A stretch of DNA of 64,000 nucleotides from Deltaproteobacteria bacterium RBG_13_43_22 (GCA_001797675.1 MGQB01000037.1:55349-119348); one strand, 5' to 3'. Counted from the stretch's first letter, positions 26,220 through 35,234 are shown. Numbers and translations are program-made. Notes: generated from the sequence alone by a model not told the origin.

Positions 26220-28154
26220 ATGACCAATTTGACCTATAAAAAGATCTTTGAACCGTTTCAGATAGGGGAAATGCATTTGAAGAATCGTATAGTCCTGCCT
26301 CCAATGGGGACCGGCTATTCCGAAGGGGGCAAAATCGGACAACGCATCATCGATTATTATGAGGCCCGGGCGCGTGGTGGGACAGGGCTGATCATCACCG
26401 AAGGAATTGCTCCGGGTGTAAAATGTAAAGGCCCTCGCCAGCTAACCTTGGGGGATGACCAGGACCTGTTGGGCTGGCGGAAACTGGTAGAAGCCGTTCA
26501 CCGGCATGGGGCCAAGATAGCCGTACAACTGCATCATGCCGGTTATGAGCACAGAGACGGCGCTTTTGTGCAGGTGGCCCCCTCTTCCATCCGGGTCCCC
26601 GGCAGGATGATCGGGGTTATGGGTGGTCTTCCTCATGAACTTTCCATCGATGAAATCAAAGAAATCGTGCGCTGGCATGCCGATGCGACCCGGCGGGCTA
26701 AAGAAGTGGGGATCGATGCCGTTGAAATACACGGGGCCCATCAGTACCTCGTGGCTTCATTCCTGTCTTCGGCTACCAATAAACGCCAGGACCAGTACGG
26801 GGGAAGCCTGGAAAACAAGGCCAGATTTCTGGTCGAGATCATTGAAGCGATGAAAGCTGCTGTTGGGCCTGATTATCCTATATGGCCCCGGATCAATATT
26901 TGTGAATATGGGATCGAGGATGGCATCACCATAGAAGAAACCCGGAAAGTGGTGCCCTTGGCTGTGAAAGCCGGAGCGCATGCTATTCATGCCTCGGCCT
27001 ATGCCGCTTTTTCTTTTATCACCAAGGCCCCTTTGCCGGACATACCGGCCTTCCTGGTGCCCCTGGCGGATGAGGTGAAGAAGATCACCGATGTACCGGT
27101 GATCGCCGTGGGCCGCCTTGATTTGGAGACAGGCGAAAAGGCCCTGCTGGAGGGCAAGGCCGATCTGATAGCCATAGGCAGACGCCTAACGGCCGACCCC
27201 GACTTGCCCAACAAGGCGGCTGAGGGCAGGCCAGAGGAAATTGTACCCTGTATCGGATGTTTTGAATGTATTGAGCGACTGGGGCGCCGGGATGAAGGCG
27301 TTATTTGCACAATCAATCCGGCCACGGGTCTAGAGGGTGAACGTCAGATTCAACCTACAAAGAAAGTGAAAAAAGTATGGGTTATCGGCAGCGGCCCGGC
27401 AGGACTGGAGGCCGCCCGGGTCGCGGCCATGAGAGGCCACCGGGTTACCCTGTTTGAGAAAGATGAAAAACTTGGCGGGCAATTGATTATTGCCGCCCTG
27501 CCGCCGAATAAAAGCGATATTTTACCCTGGCTGAACTATCTGATCAGTCAGTTGACTAAAGCCGGCGCAGAAATCAAACCGAATATCGAGGTAACCCCGG
27601 AATTGATTATAGAGAACAAACCGGATGCGCTGATTCTGGCCTTGGGCGGTATCCCTCTGAAACCCGATATTCCCGGTATCGACCGGGCCAATGTGGTCAC
27701 GGCCCAGGATGTCCTCTCCGGTAAAGCCCAGACCGGCCGGAATGTGGTCATCCTTGGTGGCGGTCTGGTCGGTTGTGAGACCGGCCACTACCTGGCTGAA
27801 AAGGGGAAAAAGGTCGTTATTGTTGAAGTGTTGAAGAGAATGGCCGCTGAAATGGGTCCCATGGTCAGGCGTCGCCTCATGGACGGCCTTAAGCAGTATC
27901 AGGTGGCCATGCTGACCGAAGCGAAATGCCAGGAAATATCGGAAGGCGGTGTAACGGTAACCACGGCGGATGGAGGGAAGAACACCTTTCCAGCCGATAC
28001 TGTCATCTTGGCGGTCGGATACCAAAAAAACGATAGCCTGCTTAAGGCCCTCGAAGGCCTGGTGCCGGAGATCCACTGCGTCGGCGACGCCTCCCAGCCC
28101 CAGGGAATCATGGAGGCTGTCCGCGACGGCTATCTGGCCGCCTTGGCAATTTGA
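26220..28154 (+). CDS. 2,4-dienoyl-CoA reductase-like FMN/FAD oxidoreductase
   Basis: A 644-residue flavoprotein of the FadH type. An old-yellow-enzyme barrel forms residues ~1-360 (FEPFQIGEMHLKNRIVLPPM; VQLHHAGYEHRDG; EIHGAHQYLVASFLS). It is followed by the iron-sulfur motif CIGCFECIERLGRRDEGVIC. A C-terminal FAD/NADH domain has VWVIGSGPAGLEAARVAAMR and VVILGGGLVGCETGHYLAEK. It should reduce a conjugated enoyl or dienoyl group with NAD(P)H through FAD, [4Fe-4S] and FMN. The ribosome site AAAGGAGG is strong. The last codons lie inside a 73-bp sequence repeated exactly at 29713. Confidence 0.92.
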   Translation: MTNLTYKKIFEPFQIGEMHLKNRIVLPPMGTGYSEGGKIGQRIIDYYEARARGGTGLIITEGIAPGVKCKGPRQLTLGDDQDLLGWRKLVEAVHRHGAKIAVQLHHAGYEHRDGAFVQVAPSSIRVPGRMIGVMGGLPHELSIDEIKEIVRWHADATRRAKEVGIDAVEIHGAHQYLVASFLSSATNKRQDQYGGSLENKARFLVEIIEAMKAAVGPDYPIWPRINICEYGIEDGITIEETRKVVPLAVKAGAHAIHASAYAAFSFITKAPLPDIPAFLVPLADEVKKITDVPVIAVGRLDLETGEKALLEGKADLIAIGRRLTADPDLPNKAAEGRPEEIVPCIGCFECIERLGRRDEGVICTINPATGLEGERQIQPTKKVKKVWVIGSGPAGLEAARVAAMRGHRVTLFEKDEKLGGQLIIAALPPNKSDILPWLNYLISQLTKAGAEIKPNIEVTPELIIENKPDALILALGGIPLKPDIPGIDRANVVTAQDVLSGKAQTGRNVVILGGGLVGCETGHYLAEKGKKVVIVEVLKRMAAEMGPMVRRRLMDGLKQYQVAMLTEAKCQEISEGGVTVTTADGGKNTFPADTVILAVGYQKNDSLLKALEGLVPEIHCVGDASQPQGIMEAVRDGYLAALAI

Positions 28155-28215
28155 TACAAAAAAGAGGGGGCGAGGATTCAAGGGTTTTAACCTCAACGCC
28201 TTTTACTTGAATCCT
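28143..28215 (+). repeat. 73-bp direct repeat, copy 1
   Basis: It begins with the last codons of the flavoenzyme gene (TTGGCAATTTGA) and runs through the left arm and loop of the following hairpin. An identical copy lies at 29713-29785. The two flank the cupin and RAYT genes. Confidence 0.9.
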
Positions 28216-28222
28216 CGCCCCC
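28166..28222. repeat. Perfect 17-bp stem hairpin
   Basis: GGGGGCGAGGATTCAAG (28166-28182) pairs exactly with 28206-28222 around 23 bases. It is a stutter-type hairpin at the end of the flavoenzyme gene and a likely terminator. The copy at 29736 has lost its 3' arm. Confidence 0.75.
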
Positions 28223-28250
28223 TTGGTTCCTTGAATCAATTCAATAAATT

Positions 28251-28610
28251 TCATTCCTCTAACTGAGTGGCTTGGCTCCCCAATCTGGATACAAAAATGT
28301 GGGAGAACTCAGAGTCTTCGGTTGCCCCGTGCCAATGTTTTTCACCGGCCGGGATAATAACGATATCTCCGGTGGTAATCTCCTTCTTTTCCGTTTCCGT
28401 GGCGATAAACCCTTTTCCGGAAGTGACGATTAGGATCTGTTCGCCGTCGTGGGCATGAAATTTGTTGCGCACTCTCTGGCCGAAATTGACGACATTGACG
28501 TTGAATTCTTTACTCTCCGGCAAAAGGACCTGCCTGGTCACATTCGAACCGGTAAAAAGGGGGCTTTGGATCGATTCTTTCTTTACTTCATGGATTTTGA
28601 CGACTCTCAT
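28251..28610 (-). CDS. Cupin-domain protein
   Basis: A small single-domain cupin of about 119 residues. The two metal-binding motifs are visible: NKFHAHDGEQILIVTSGKG (HxH...E) and IIPAGEKHWHGATED (second His). The start is ATG 28610, which has a GGAGGG ribosome site; a longer frame upstream is unlikely. Such proteins bind a metal and act as isomerases, dioxygenases or ligand sensors; the substrate is not evident. It lies between the two copies of the 73-bp direct repeat, so it may have arrived with the RAYT segment. Confidence 0.8.
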   Translation of the reverse strand: MRVVKIHEVKKESIQSPLFTGSNVTRQVLLPESKEFNVNVVNFGQRVRNKFHAHDGEQILIVTSGKGFIATETEKKEITTGDIVIIPAGEKHWHGATEDSEFSHIFVSRLGSQATQLEE

Positions 28611-28658
28611 AGTTAACCCTCCTGCCCGCATGGGCGAGCTTCACGAAATATGAAAAAA

Positions 28659-28679
28659 GGGGTCAAGTCTCCGTTTGAC
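28659..28679 (+). repeat. REP-like inverted end, left of RAYT
   Basis: GGGGTCAAGTCTCCGTTTGAC overlaps the last codons of the RAYT gene. Its own GTCAA/TTGAC ends can form a small hairpin. The inverted partner with one mismatch is at 29675-29695. Confidence 0.75.
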
Positions 28680-29643
28680 CTATTATCAAAGCTTTCCTTA
28701 AAGTCTCATACCGCTTTTGCATCCTTCGATTTTTCAGAAACTGCTTCTCAAGCCCCTGTAGAATAGTGCTGGCCGAACTGTACCCGCTAAGACCGAATTC
28801 GGAACCAATGGTTCTTAAACCATCTTTTCTTAGCCTTCTGACAAGATAGATCGCCATATTTCTGGGTTCGTTAAACCGTCCCCGCCTGGATTTCATCAAT
28901 TCTGACTCATCCACTCGGTAATAATTGCAAACCTTTTTCTTGATTACCTCAAGCTCCGGGGCCAGTTCTGCGGACTCGGGAATTTGAGGGTGTCGCTTTT
29001 GTTCAAAAAATCTCCTCCGCAACCAGCCTGCAAACTCTTCATCCCCAAGAATTACCGGCCACTTCTTCCGCTTGAATAATTGCTCAATTTCTTCCGAATC
29101 CTTCTCTTTCATAAACCGTCGGTAGGCTTTTACCCGATTCTCTTTCTCTCCCGTTAATATTGATAAAACAAAATCTTTATGGAGCCAGTCCCATTCCCTT
29201 GTTTTGGACAAATAACCTTTATGACTGCTCCACGGGTATTGGTCCAGATCATTGACCATGCCGGCTTTTATTGGATTCTTATGTATATACCTAACCAGTT
29301 GTAACAGATAACTGTCGGCATCAATCAAAATAGACTTAAATCTACCTCGAAATAACGGCCCGTCCAAACGATGAGCCCGATTAAATCGTTGGGTATATAC
29401 CCCATCAAGATGCCGCAAGCATCGGGAAATATTTCCTCGAGGGGTCTGGAGGATCATATGATAGTGATTGGGCATAAGGCTAAAAGCGCTTATTCGGGCA
29501 TCCCAAAACCGGGTTATTTCCTCCATTAGGTCAATGAACAACCGATAATCGCTTCGGTCTTCAAAAATCCTATCCGATCGCCTCCCCCGGTTCATCACAT
29601 GATACCAGGCCCCCTCATATTCTATCCTTAATGGTCTGCTCAT
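28663..29643 (-). CDS. REP-associated tyrosine transposase (RAYT)
   Basis: About 326 residues of the Y1 transposase family. The N-terminus SRPLRIEYEGAWYHVMNRG is the family signature. The HUH motif is in SLMPNHYHMILQTPRGN. DGPLFRGRFKSILIDADSYL and LVRYIHKNPIKAGMV follow; the catalytic Tyr is probably in this last segment. The C-terminal helix-turn-helix-like part (RRLRKDGLRTIGSEFGLSGY) resembles DnaA-type DNA binding. The start is set at ATG 29643; the longer frame runs into a repeat. Single-strand transposases of this group mobilise REP palindromes. The gene is bounded by an inverted REP-like pair, consistent with an intact unit. Confidence 0.92.
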   Translation of the reverse strand: MSRPLRIEYEGAWYHVMNRGRRSDRIFEDRSDYRLFIDLMEEITRFWDARISAFSLMPNHYHMILQTPRGNISRCLRHLDGVYTQRFNRAHRLDGPLFRGRFKSILIDADSYLLQLVRYIHKNPIKAGMVNDLDQYPWSSHKGYLSKTREWDWLHKDFVLSILTGEKENRVKAYRRFMKEKDSEEIEQLFKRKKWPVILGDEEFAGWLRRRFFEQKRHPQIPESAELAPELEVIKKKVCNYYRVDESELMKSRRGRFNEPRNMAIYLVRRLRKDGLRTIGSEFGLSGYSSASTILQGLEKQFLKNRRMQKRYETLRKALIIGQTET

Positions 29644-29674
29644 AATTACTTTAATACCAGAATCACATTTATAA

Positions 29675-29695
29675 GTCAACCGGAGACTTGACCCC
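29675..29695 (-). repeat. REP-like inverted end, right of RAYT
   Basis: On the minus strand it reads GGGGTCAAGTCTCCGGTTGAC, matching the left end with one mismatch. It marks the upstream side of the RAYT gene. Confidence 0.75.
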
Positions 29696-29712
29696 TTTAT
29701 TGGCAATTTGTA

Positions 29713-29785
29713 TTGGCAATTTGATACAAAAAAGAGGGGGCGAGGATTCAAGGGTTTTAACCTCAACGCCTTTTACTTGAATCCT
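29713..29785 (+). repeat. 73-bp direct repeat, copy 2
   Basis: It is identical to 28143-28215, including the flavoenzyme's terminal codons. A partial extra copy (ATTGGCAATTTG) lies just before it. After copy 2 the sequence diverges. Confidence 0.9.
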
Positions 29786-30034
29786 TAACTCCTTAATTAT
29801 TCCACTAAGAGTCAAGAGCAGACCCCTTTTTCTGGTGCAGTGAAGACAATACTGACACATTAACCGGAGAAATTTCAGCAAGGGTAATGACGTTGAGAAC
29901 CTGGGGGCAGTTCTATTAGGTCCATACACTGCAAGAAAAAAATGCTCTTTCTTGCAAACGGGGAATCTTTTTCTCTTGACAGTGGCCTTTTAATGGGTGC
30001 CTCCTTTTTTCTTAGGGGAATATCAGAGAGAGTC
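29786..30034. other. Gap downstream of the large AT-rich gene
   Basis: It holds a REP-like inverted end (GTCAAGAGCAGACCCC from 29811) and an AT-rich stretch. I see no gene. It marks the left border of the AT-rich island. Confidence 0.35.
29811..29832 (-). repeat. REP-like end, left border of the AT-rich island
   Basis: On the minus strand it reads GGGGTCTGCTCTTGAC, a relative of the RAYT-flanking sequence that lacks the CAAG step. It faces the copy at 34329-34349. Confidence 0.55.
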
Positions 30035-33000
30035 TTACTGATACAACTTGGAGTCTCTTACAGACCAAGCTCTAAGGCCATCGTAACTGAATGCAATATA
30101 CATTTGTACCTGTTTGTTTTCATCATTTCCTTTATAATATATTTTATCTAACCCTTTGCTGGGAACAAAAAAGGCCCTTAGACCACAAGTTAATTCAATA
30201 TCACCTGTTGTAGGACTATTTATCTTGGCTATCCGTCCCGAAACAAGCTCAAGTATTGAACCACTTTTAAATTCCTCTTCCCAATTATCAAGTTGTCTAT
30301 AATTAATTAAACGTTTTAATCCTTCAAGTTTTCCTAGCCATTCAATACTGGTTGTGCGAATTCTTAGCTTTTTATTTTTTGCTTCTAAAGAACATTCATA
30401 AATTAAATCTCTTGCCTTATTAATTGCCATAGCTGAATTTTCTATTGCTTGTATTGCATACAAAATATAAAGATAAAAAAGTGCCTCTGTTGATTTACTA
30501 TTTATGTGCCAATAGCTTAGTCGTTCAATCGCTGCATCAATACTATATCTGTCAGAACGTCTTGCCGCATTAAACCAATTTCTAATATTAATTTCATTCC
30601 CTGGTTCCTCGCGGAGATTAGCTTCCATAAGATCGAGTATTTCATCGATTTCAGTTTTTGAAAGATTGTACCATGTCCGACCTGCTTTTGCCAAATAAGT
30701 ATACATTATATGACGCCGTATTGGTGGTTGATATACGCCTTTTTGAGAAAGCAAAGAAGTCCAATTTTTTAAAGCCTGAGTAAAATCACCATACTGTTCA
30801 AACAATTGTGATTCACATGCTGAAACAAATAAACTTGAAGATTCACCTTCACGAGCACTTTCAACTTCCTGTAATAAAATCGCGCTTATATCTAGTAAAT
30901 CACGGTACCAACCCGAATTAGGGGAAGAAAGAAATTCTTCTCTCAATTTAAAACCAGAAATCCTAAATCCGAAGTCTACAGTTCGTAGTAAAAGTTTTAT
31001 GTGTGATACATATCCATGTTCTCTTTCTGATGAAGAAAGAAACGTTGACATTTTAAATTGCTCACCAGCCTCTTTTACAAGGTTTTGAATTTCTTTAAGT
31101 TGTTCTTTTGATCCGATATCTTCTTTTATAAAGCTTTCCATTTTATTAATGGCCATACGGCCTATTATCATACCTTTAATATGATAAAATATAAAATCTT
31201 TATCGTTAATATCTATAGCTTTCTTAATTGAAATTAGTGCAGATTGAATATCTCCCATTTCCATCATTAAGAATCTACCATAATGTGCCCAAAAATGAGA
31301 TTCTTCAGGAAATAATTCAGTTAGATACTTTAGCACCTCTAATCTGCCTTCGGCGCTTGGAATATCTTCAATAAGTTCAGCATATCTCTGGCGAAGAGAA
31401 ACATCTGTTCCTGAGATTTCTAGTTGCTCTCGATAAATAAAAAGTCTTTTTAGCAATTCTCTGATTTCATCACTAAGTAATCGATCTGTGTTCGAACATA
31501 AAAATGCAAAATCCTTGCTCCAAAGTGAAAGATTTTGTACCCAGACACGTTTATCAGTAACTTCCCCTGCCAAAATAGTTTGCATAATTTCCACCGCAAC
31601 TAATTCATGTATTGGGCGGCAAACATTTTCATTTTCGCTTATAAGTAACTCGGCAAGAGGTTCGGAAAATACATTATTGAACAAAACCACAGAATTAGAT
31701 AAAATTCCCAGAAGTTGATGAAACAACTGGAGGGATAAAGATTTTTGAGTGTAATGATATACAAGGGAAATAAATAAAAGTAATTTTAATTGCAATGATG
31801 TTGCCTGTTTTATGCGTTGTTGAACATATTCTTCTAAAGATATAAATTCTTTTTCAAATGCTACAAGGCCAAAATAGAATGGGTTTCTAAGAGAAGGTGT
31901 TGCTGATTTTGCGATTGTGTTTAATAATATTTTTTTCTCAGGAACTTCGTGGGAATAGGCCTCAAAAAAACGAGTGGCTTCATTTATTGTAAGGGTTGAA
32001 TCTAGAAAGAAAACTCGTTCAGATTCCCTTATTTTTCTTTCAAAGACTCGCCTTACATTTAGGAATACAACAGGAAACGGTCGAGCAAGGATATCACCAT
32101 AAAGCGATTCTAGATCTGTATCCGAGATATTCGCAGCTTCTAGTATAACAAACAAAGGAAGTTGCGTTAAATCATAGAGCGCTCTTAAGCGACTAACAGT
32201 TTCCTCCCCTGTGAATTGATTAAGAATTACCGTTGGATACGTTTCGTGAATATCCCAACCAACACGGCGAGCAACTGTCGTCCCCCCAGCACCAGGCCAA
32301 TGGTATAAATTAATACGCCTTGTTGATCTTTCTTTGAGATCACGTTCAACAGCTTGCTTAATATTAGATATCTGATCTCTCTGGACATCAAAATGCATCA
32401 TTAATTCAAACCAGGATATAATACGACCCCGGTAAAAGTCCCGACCAGGTAATGATCCGTCTGTAGGGGAAACGCCAACTCCCAAATGAATAAGTTCCAT
32501 CTCTTCTTGGAGCCAGAGCACTTTGTCGAAGGACATACAAACCTTCCCCTCTGAGAATGAAGGGAATTCAAATCGTTGCGGAGAAGAGATCCTGGGATGA
32601 AGCATTGCTTCAAAACCTCTACAAATGTCAGGCATACTAATTGGAATCAGAGATCCTGAAAATGTCTCAGATAAATTTGAGATTTGTCTTGTATATGTGG
32701 TGGCAAAAACGAAATTTACAGTATTGCCAAAAATAGTATCAGTCGCCTCACAAACTGTGCGAATGTATTCCATATTATGCCACATTAAAACAACCGTCAC
32801 GGGCCTCCGTCCGAGCGAAGCCCCAAATCGCTCTAATGTAGTTCGTAGAAGTTGCGAATACCGACGGTTCCATGATCGCCAGGAATCATCAACAAGAGTA
32901 GTCGGGCGATCTTCTAATCCTCGAACGCCAAACCAATATGTCCCTATTTCTGGGTGAAACGACACGCTGTCATCCAGCGTTAATAAATGCAATGACCTTA

Positions 33001-34306
33001 CTTGGGATAACTCTTCGCTGACTTTTGAATAAGTTCCTTTGGTTTGAGTAGCAGGGTCAAAATCTATGACTAACTCCCAATCCACTCGACCGAGGAATTT
33101 TATTTCTGCAGATGTGGTTATGCCGCCTATGATAAGGATATAAGACCGACCATGTTCAAATTTATTACAAGCTGCATAAAATTCATTCCAATGTGAAATA
33201 TGAATTTCTGGAATTTGTGGTACGGGTCTTTCCCATAACGAAAAATATCCATAACCTTCTTTACTGCCATTAGACGTAAAAGTTGAAGTATCTTCCACCC
33301 ATTTTATATTTCTTGGATCAAAAACAACGGATCTTATTTCCACCTCTTTTTTTGATTCACTTTTAGTATACCTAGTAAATTGAATGCGATTTGGCCAATG
33401 AGATCCATCATAGGCCGGACCCTCTTGTAAGATTAAAGTCTTTTCAGACGGGGAAATGGAGTAAAAGTAATGCTGTGGGTTGTTCTGGTGGCCTTCAAGG
33501 AGGATATTTGTTTTTTTTGGAACTATCTGGTTGACCACAGTTCTTTCGGCTTCATACAGCCACTCAAATGGATGGTGACATAAGGCAACAGTTAAATCGA
33601 GCGCCCGATTCTTTTCGCTGGCTTGATTTTCTAATTGTTCAAAAACTTTTAATAAAGGCCGAATTCCCAAAAGCATATGCCCATATTCACTGGCCCCTTT
33701 TCCTTCTGACATAAATGCTGAGTTTAAGCCTACTACCCCGATTGCCAATCCTGATTCAGATAGATATATATCTGAAAAATAAAAGGAATCTTTGTAAGTT
33801 CGGTGGCCAAAAAGACGCAAGAACTCTAAATAATTTGTGAACTTCTCTTTGATAGCTTTATATGCATCTTCTGTACTAAAAATTTTATTCGATATATATA
33901 ACATCTTGTTGATATCAGGTTCAGAGAGAATCTTGTCTATTTCGCTAAAACTTAATTTGTCGATGCATTCTCCCAATTTTTTGTGTGCGTCAATTGTTGT
34001 AGATAGATCAATATCATGGTTCCCGGGTATTATAAAGAATCTTTGGGGAGACAAAAGAGTAGTTTTTGCAAGCTCATTTAAAAAGTCAATAGCTTTAAGG
34101 TATTCTTTAAAATTTCCAGAAAATGCCATATCTCCAGTACATAGCACTAATTCGGGTCGCCATTCCTTGTCATCACATATTTTTTTAATTTCTTGGATTA
34201 AGGATTTTAGAACAATATTTTGATCAAAGGCCGTTTCATGATCTGTTTTGAAATGAAAATCTGAAATATGTAGGAATGTCACTCTTTTCTTATCTAGATC
34301 ACCCAT
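30035..34306 (-). CDS. Phosphoesterase / SIR2-like / SAMD9-type NTPase / TPR / OB protein (predicted defence STAND)
   Basis: An unusually large protein of about 1423 residues. A calcineurin-like phosphoesterase forms the N-terminus, with the usual metal motifs: ISDFHF (~13-18), CTGDMAF (~56), IPGNHDID (~93-100), VALCHHPFEW (~240) and LEGHQNN (~269). A middle alpha/beta region (~370-570) includes WELVIDFDPATQTKGTYS and resembles SIR2-like domains of STAND proteins. A P-loop NTPase follows, with NLYHWPGAGGTTVARRVGWD (~668), the same HxPGxGGTT style seen in SAMD9. The C-terminal half is TPR-like helices, ending in an OB-like segment (FFVPSKGLDKIYYKG; QMYIAFSYDGLRAWSV). ATG 34306 is preferred to an upstream TTG. 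AT content is clearly higher than in neighbours, and REP-like ends flank it, suggesting transfer. Role in antiphage defence is inference. Confidence 0.7.
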   Translation of the reverse strand: MGDLDKKRVTFLHISDFHFKTDHETAFDQNIVLKSLIQEIKKICDDKEWRPELVLCTGDMAFSGNFKEYLKAIDFLNELAKTTLLSPQRFFIIPGNHDIDLSTTIDAHKKLGECIDKLSFSEIDKILSEPDINKMLYISNKIFSTEDAYKAIKEKFTNYLEFLRLFGHRTYKDSFYFSDIYLSESGLAIGVVGLNSAFMSEGKGASEYGHMLLGIRPLLKVFEQLENQASEKNRALDLTVALCHHPFEWLYEAERTVVNQIVPKKTNILLEGHQNNPQHYFYSISPSEKTLILQEGPAYDGSHWPNRIQFTRYTKSESKKEVEIRSVVFDPRNIKWVEDTSTFTSNGSKEGYGYFSLWERPVPQIPEIHISHWNEFYAACNKFEHGRSYILIIGGITTSAEIKFLGRVDWELVIDFDPATQTKGTYSKVSEELSQVRSLHLLTLDDSVSFHPEIGTYWFGVRGLEDRPTTLVDDSWRSWNRRYSQLLRTTLERFGASLGRRPVTVVLMWHNMEYIRTVCEATDTIFGNTVNFVFATTYTRQISNLSETFSGSLIPISMPDICRGFEAMLHPRISSPQRFEFPSFSEGKVCMSFDKVLWLQEEMELIHLGVGVSPTDGSLPGRDFYRGRIISWFELMMHFDVQRDQISNIKQAVERDLKERSTRRINLYHWPGAGGTTVARRVGWDIHETYPTVILNQFTGEETVSRLRALYDLTQLPLFVILEAANISDTDLESLYGDILARPFPVVFLNVRRVFERKIRESERVFFLDSTLTINEATRFFEAYSHEVPEKKILLNTIAKSATPSLRNPFYFGLVAFEKEFISLEEYVQQRIKQATSLQLKLLLFISLVYHYTQKSLSLQLFHQLLGILSNSVVLFNNVFSEPLAELLISENENVCRPIHELVAVEIMQTILAGEVTDKRVWVQNLSLWSKDFAFLCSNTDRLLSDEIRELLKRLFIYREQLEISGTDVSLRQRYAELIEDIPSAEGRLEVLKYLTELFPEESHFWAHYGRFLMMEMGDIQSALISIKKAIDINDKDFIFYHIKGMIIGRMAINKMESFIKEDIGSKEQLKEIQNLVKEAGEQFKMSTFLSSSEREHGYVSHIKLLLRTVDFGFRISGFKLREEFLSSPNSGWYRDLLDISAILLQEVESAREGESSSLFVSACESQLFEQYGDFTQALKNWTSLLSQKGVYQPPIRRHIMYTYLAKAGRTWYNLSKTEIDEILDLMEANLREEPGNEINIRNWFNAARRSDRYSIDAAIERLSYWHINSKSTEALFYLYILYAIQAIENSAMAINKARDLIYECSLEAKNKKLRIRTTSIEWLGKLEGLKRLINYRQLDNWEEEFKSGSILELVSGRIAKINSPTTGDIELTCGLRAFFVPSKGLDKIYYKGNDENKQVQMYIAFSYDGLRAWSVRDSKLYQ

Positions 34307-34328
34307 CAATCTTCGTCCTTTATAAAAA

Positions 34329-34349
34329 GGGGGCAAGTCTGCTCTTAAC
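34329..34349 (+). repeat. REP-like end, right border of the AT-rich island
   Basis: GGGGGCAAGTCTGCTCTTAAC, closely related to the sequences flanking the RAYT gene and in inverted orientation to 29811-29832. It lies just upstream of the large gene's start. Confidence 0.6.
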
Positions 34350-34864
34350 TTTTTCTACCATCTTTTCTTTTAAGTTCACTTCTTGGTATAAAAATGAGGG
34401 CTGGATATTTACCTGTTAAAAAAGAATTATCTGTTCAGCTTTCACTTCAACCGGCCGTTTGACCGGGATACTTACTTCAAAAAGCAAGGAAATGTTAACT
34501 TCACAAATATGGGTGAAAGGACTATTGAAAAGGAATGTACCCTAAAATATTGGATAATAATAAATAGATAAAGAGAAAAAGGGGAGAAGTCAAGGAAAAA
34601 GAAAAGGACGTTCGTCATTCGGCGGAATAAGAAAAAGGCTCAAAGCTCAAGGCTCAAAGCTCAAAGGGGGTCAAAAAAAGAGAGTTCGGAGTAATGAGTT
34701 CGGAGTTCGGCGAACAAACCAAAGGGCGAAAAGACCAAATAATTCAAATTTTTTAAAGACCCTTAAAACTTTGCCCAAGGATAAAATGTTACATTTCCCA
34801 TTATTGAAATTTATAACCAATGGGATTATCATACTGTCAATCATTTTTTCCAGGAGAACAACTT
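34350..34864. other. Gene-free AT-rich stretch with tandem words
   Basis: About 500 bp. From 34628 to 34715 it holds tandem words such as GCTCAAAGCTCAAGGCTCAAA and GAGTTCGGAGTAATGAGTTC without a clear opposing arm. The large gene's promoter probably lies here (minus strand), but I cannot place it. Confidence 0.35.
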
Positions 34865-35140
34865 ATGTCCGAAATCAATCTCTTAAAAACCGACAATCGA
34901 GGCAGGGTTACCCTGCCCCCTGCTTTTCGAAAAGAGCCTTTGTTTGAGTATGTTATCGAGGGGGAACAAACCATTCTTTATCCCGTTCGTACCGTTCGTA
35001 AATACCCGGACCTGTCGGACCTCCCTGGAGAAAATCTTCCTCCCGCATGGGAACAAAAAGAACAAAAGGTAAACAAGGATACCCGAAAAGGGATTCGAGC
35101 CGCCTCGGCTTCGGACGCCTTGAAAAGGCTTGGGAAATAA
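34865..35140 (+). CDS. AbrB/SpoVT-like DNA-binding protein
   Basis: A 91-residue protein whose first 45 residues (NLLKTDNRGRVTLPPAFRKE) match the swapped-hairpin AbrB fold found in transition regulators and antitoxins. The rest is basic and Ala/Lys-rich (KGIRAASASDALKRLGK). The ATG follows AGGAGA. No toxin-like partner is seen on either side, so it may be an orphan regulator. Its position beside the AT-rich island makes control of that locus conceivable but unproven. Confidence 0.6.
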   Translation: MSEINLLKTDNRGRVTLPPAFRKEPLFEYVIEGEQTILYPVRTVRKYPDLSDLPGENLPPAWEQKEQKVNKDTRKGIRAASASDALKRLGK

Positions 35141-35191
35141 TCCTCAATGTAATCTCCTCCAATTACTGCAATAAATCAATCCCTCCTGGGC

Positions 35192-35234
35192 AAAAAAAAC
35201 CCCTGTCCCTCAATTACCATAAGGAACAGGGGGG
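35192..35234 (-). terminator. Terminator of dnaK
   Basis: On the minus strand, CCCCTGT pairs with ACAGGGG, the stem extends by CC/GG after one mismatch, and a run of eight T follows. It lies 24 bp past the dnaK stop. Confidence 0.85.

Noticed and set aside
28659..29695. RAYT as a classical insertion sequence
   Set aside because: The protein is of the Y1 REP-associated type, and the flanks are REP-like rather than IS terminal repeats with a target duplication of fixed length.
34865..35140. Toxin-antitoxin module
   Set aside because: No toxin-like frame lies within a short distance on the same strand.
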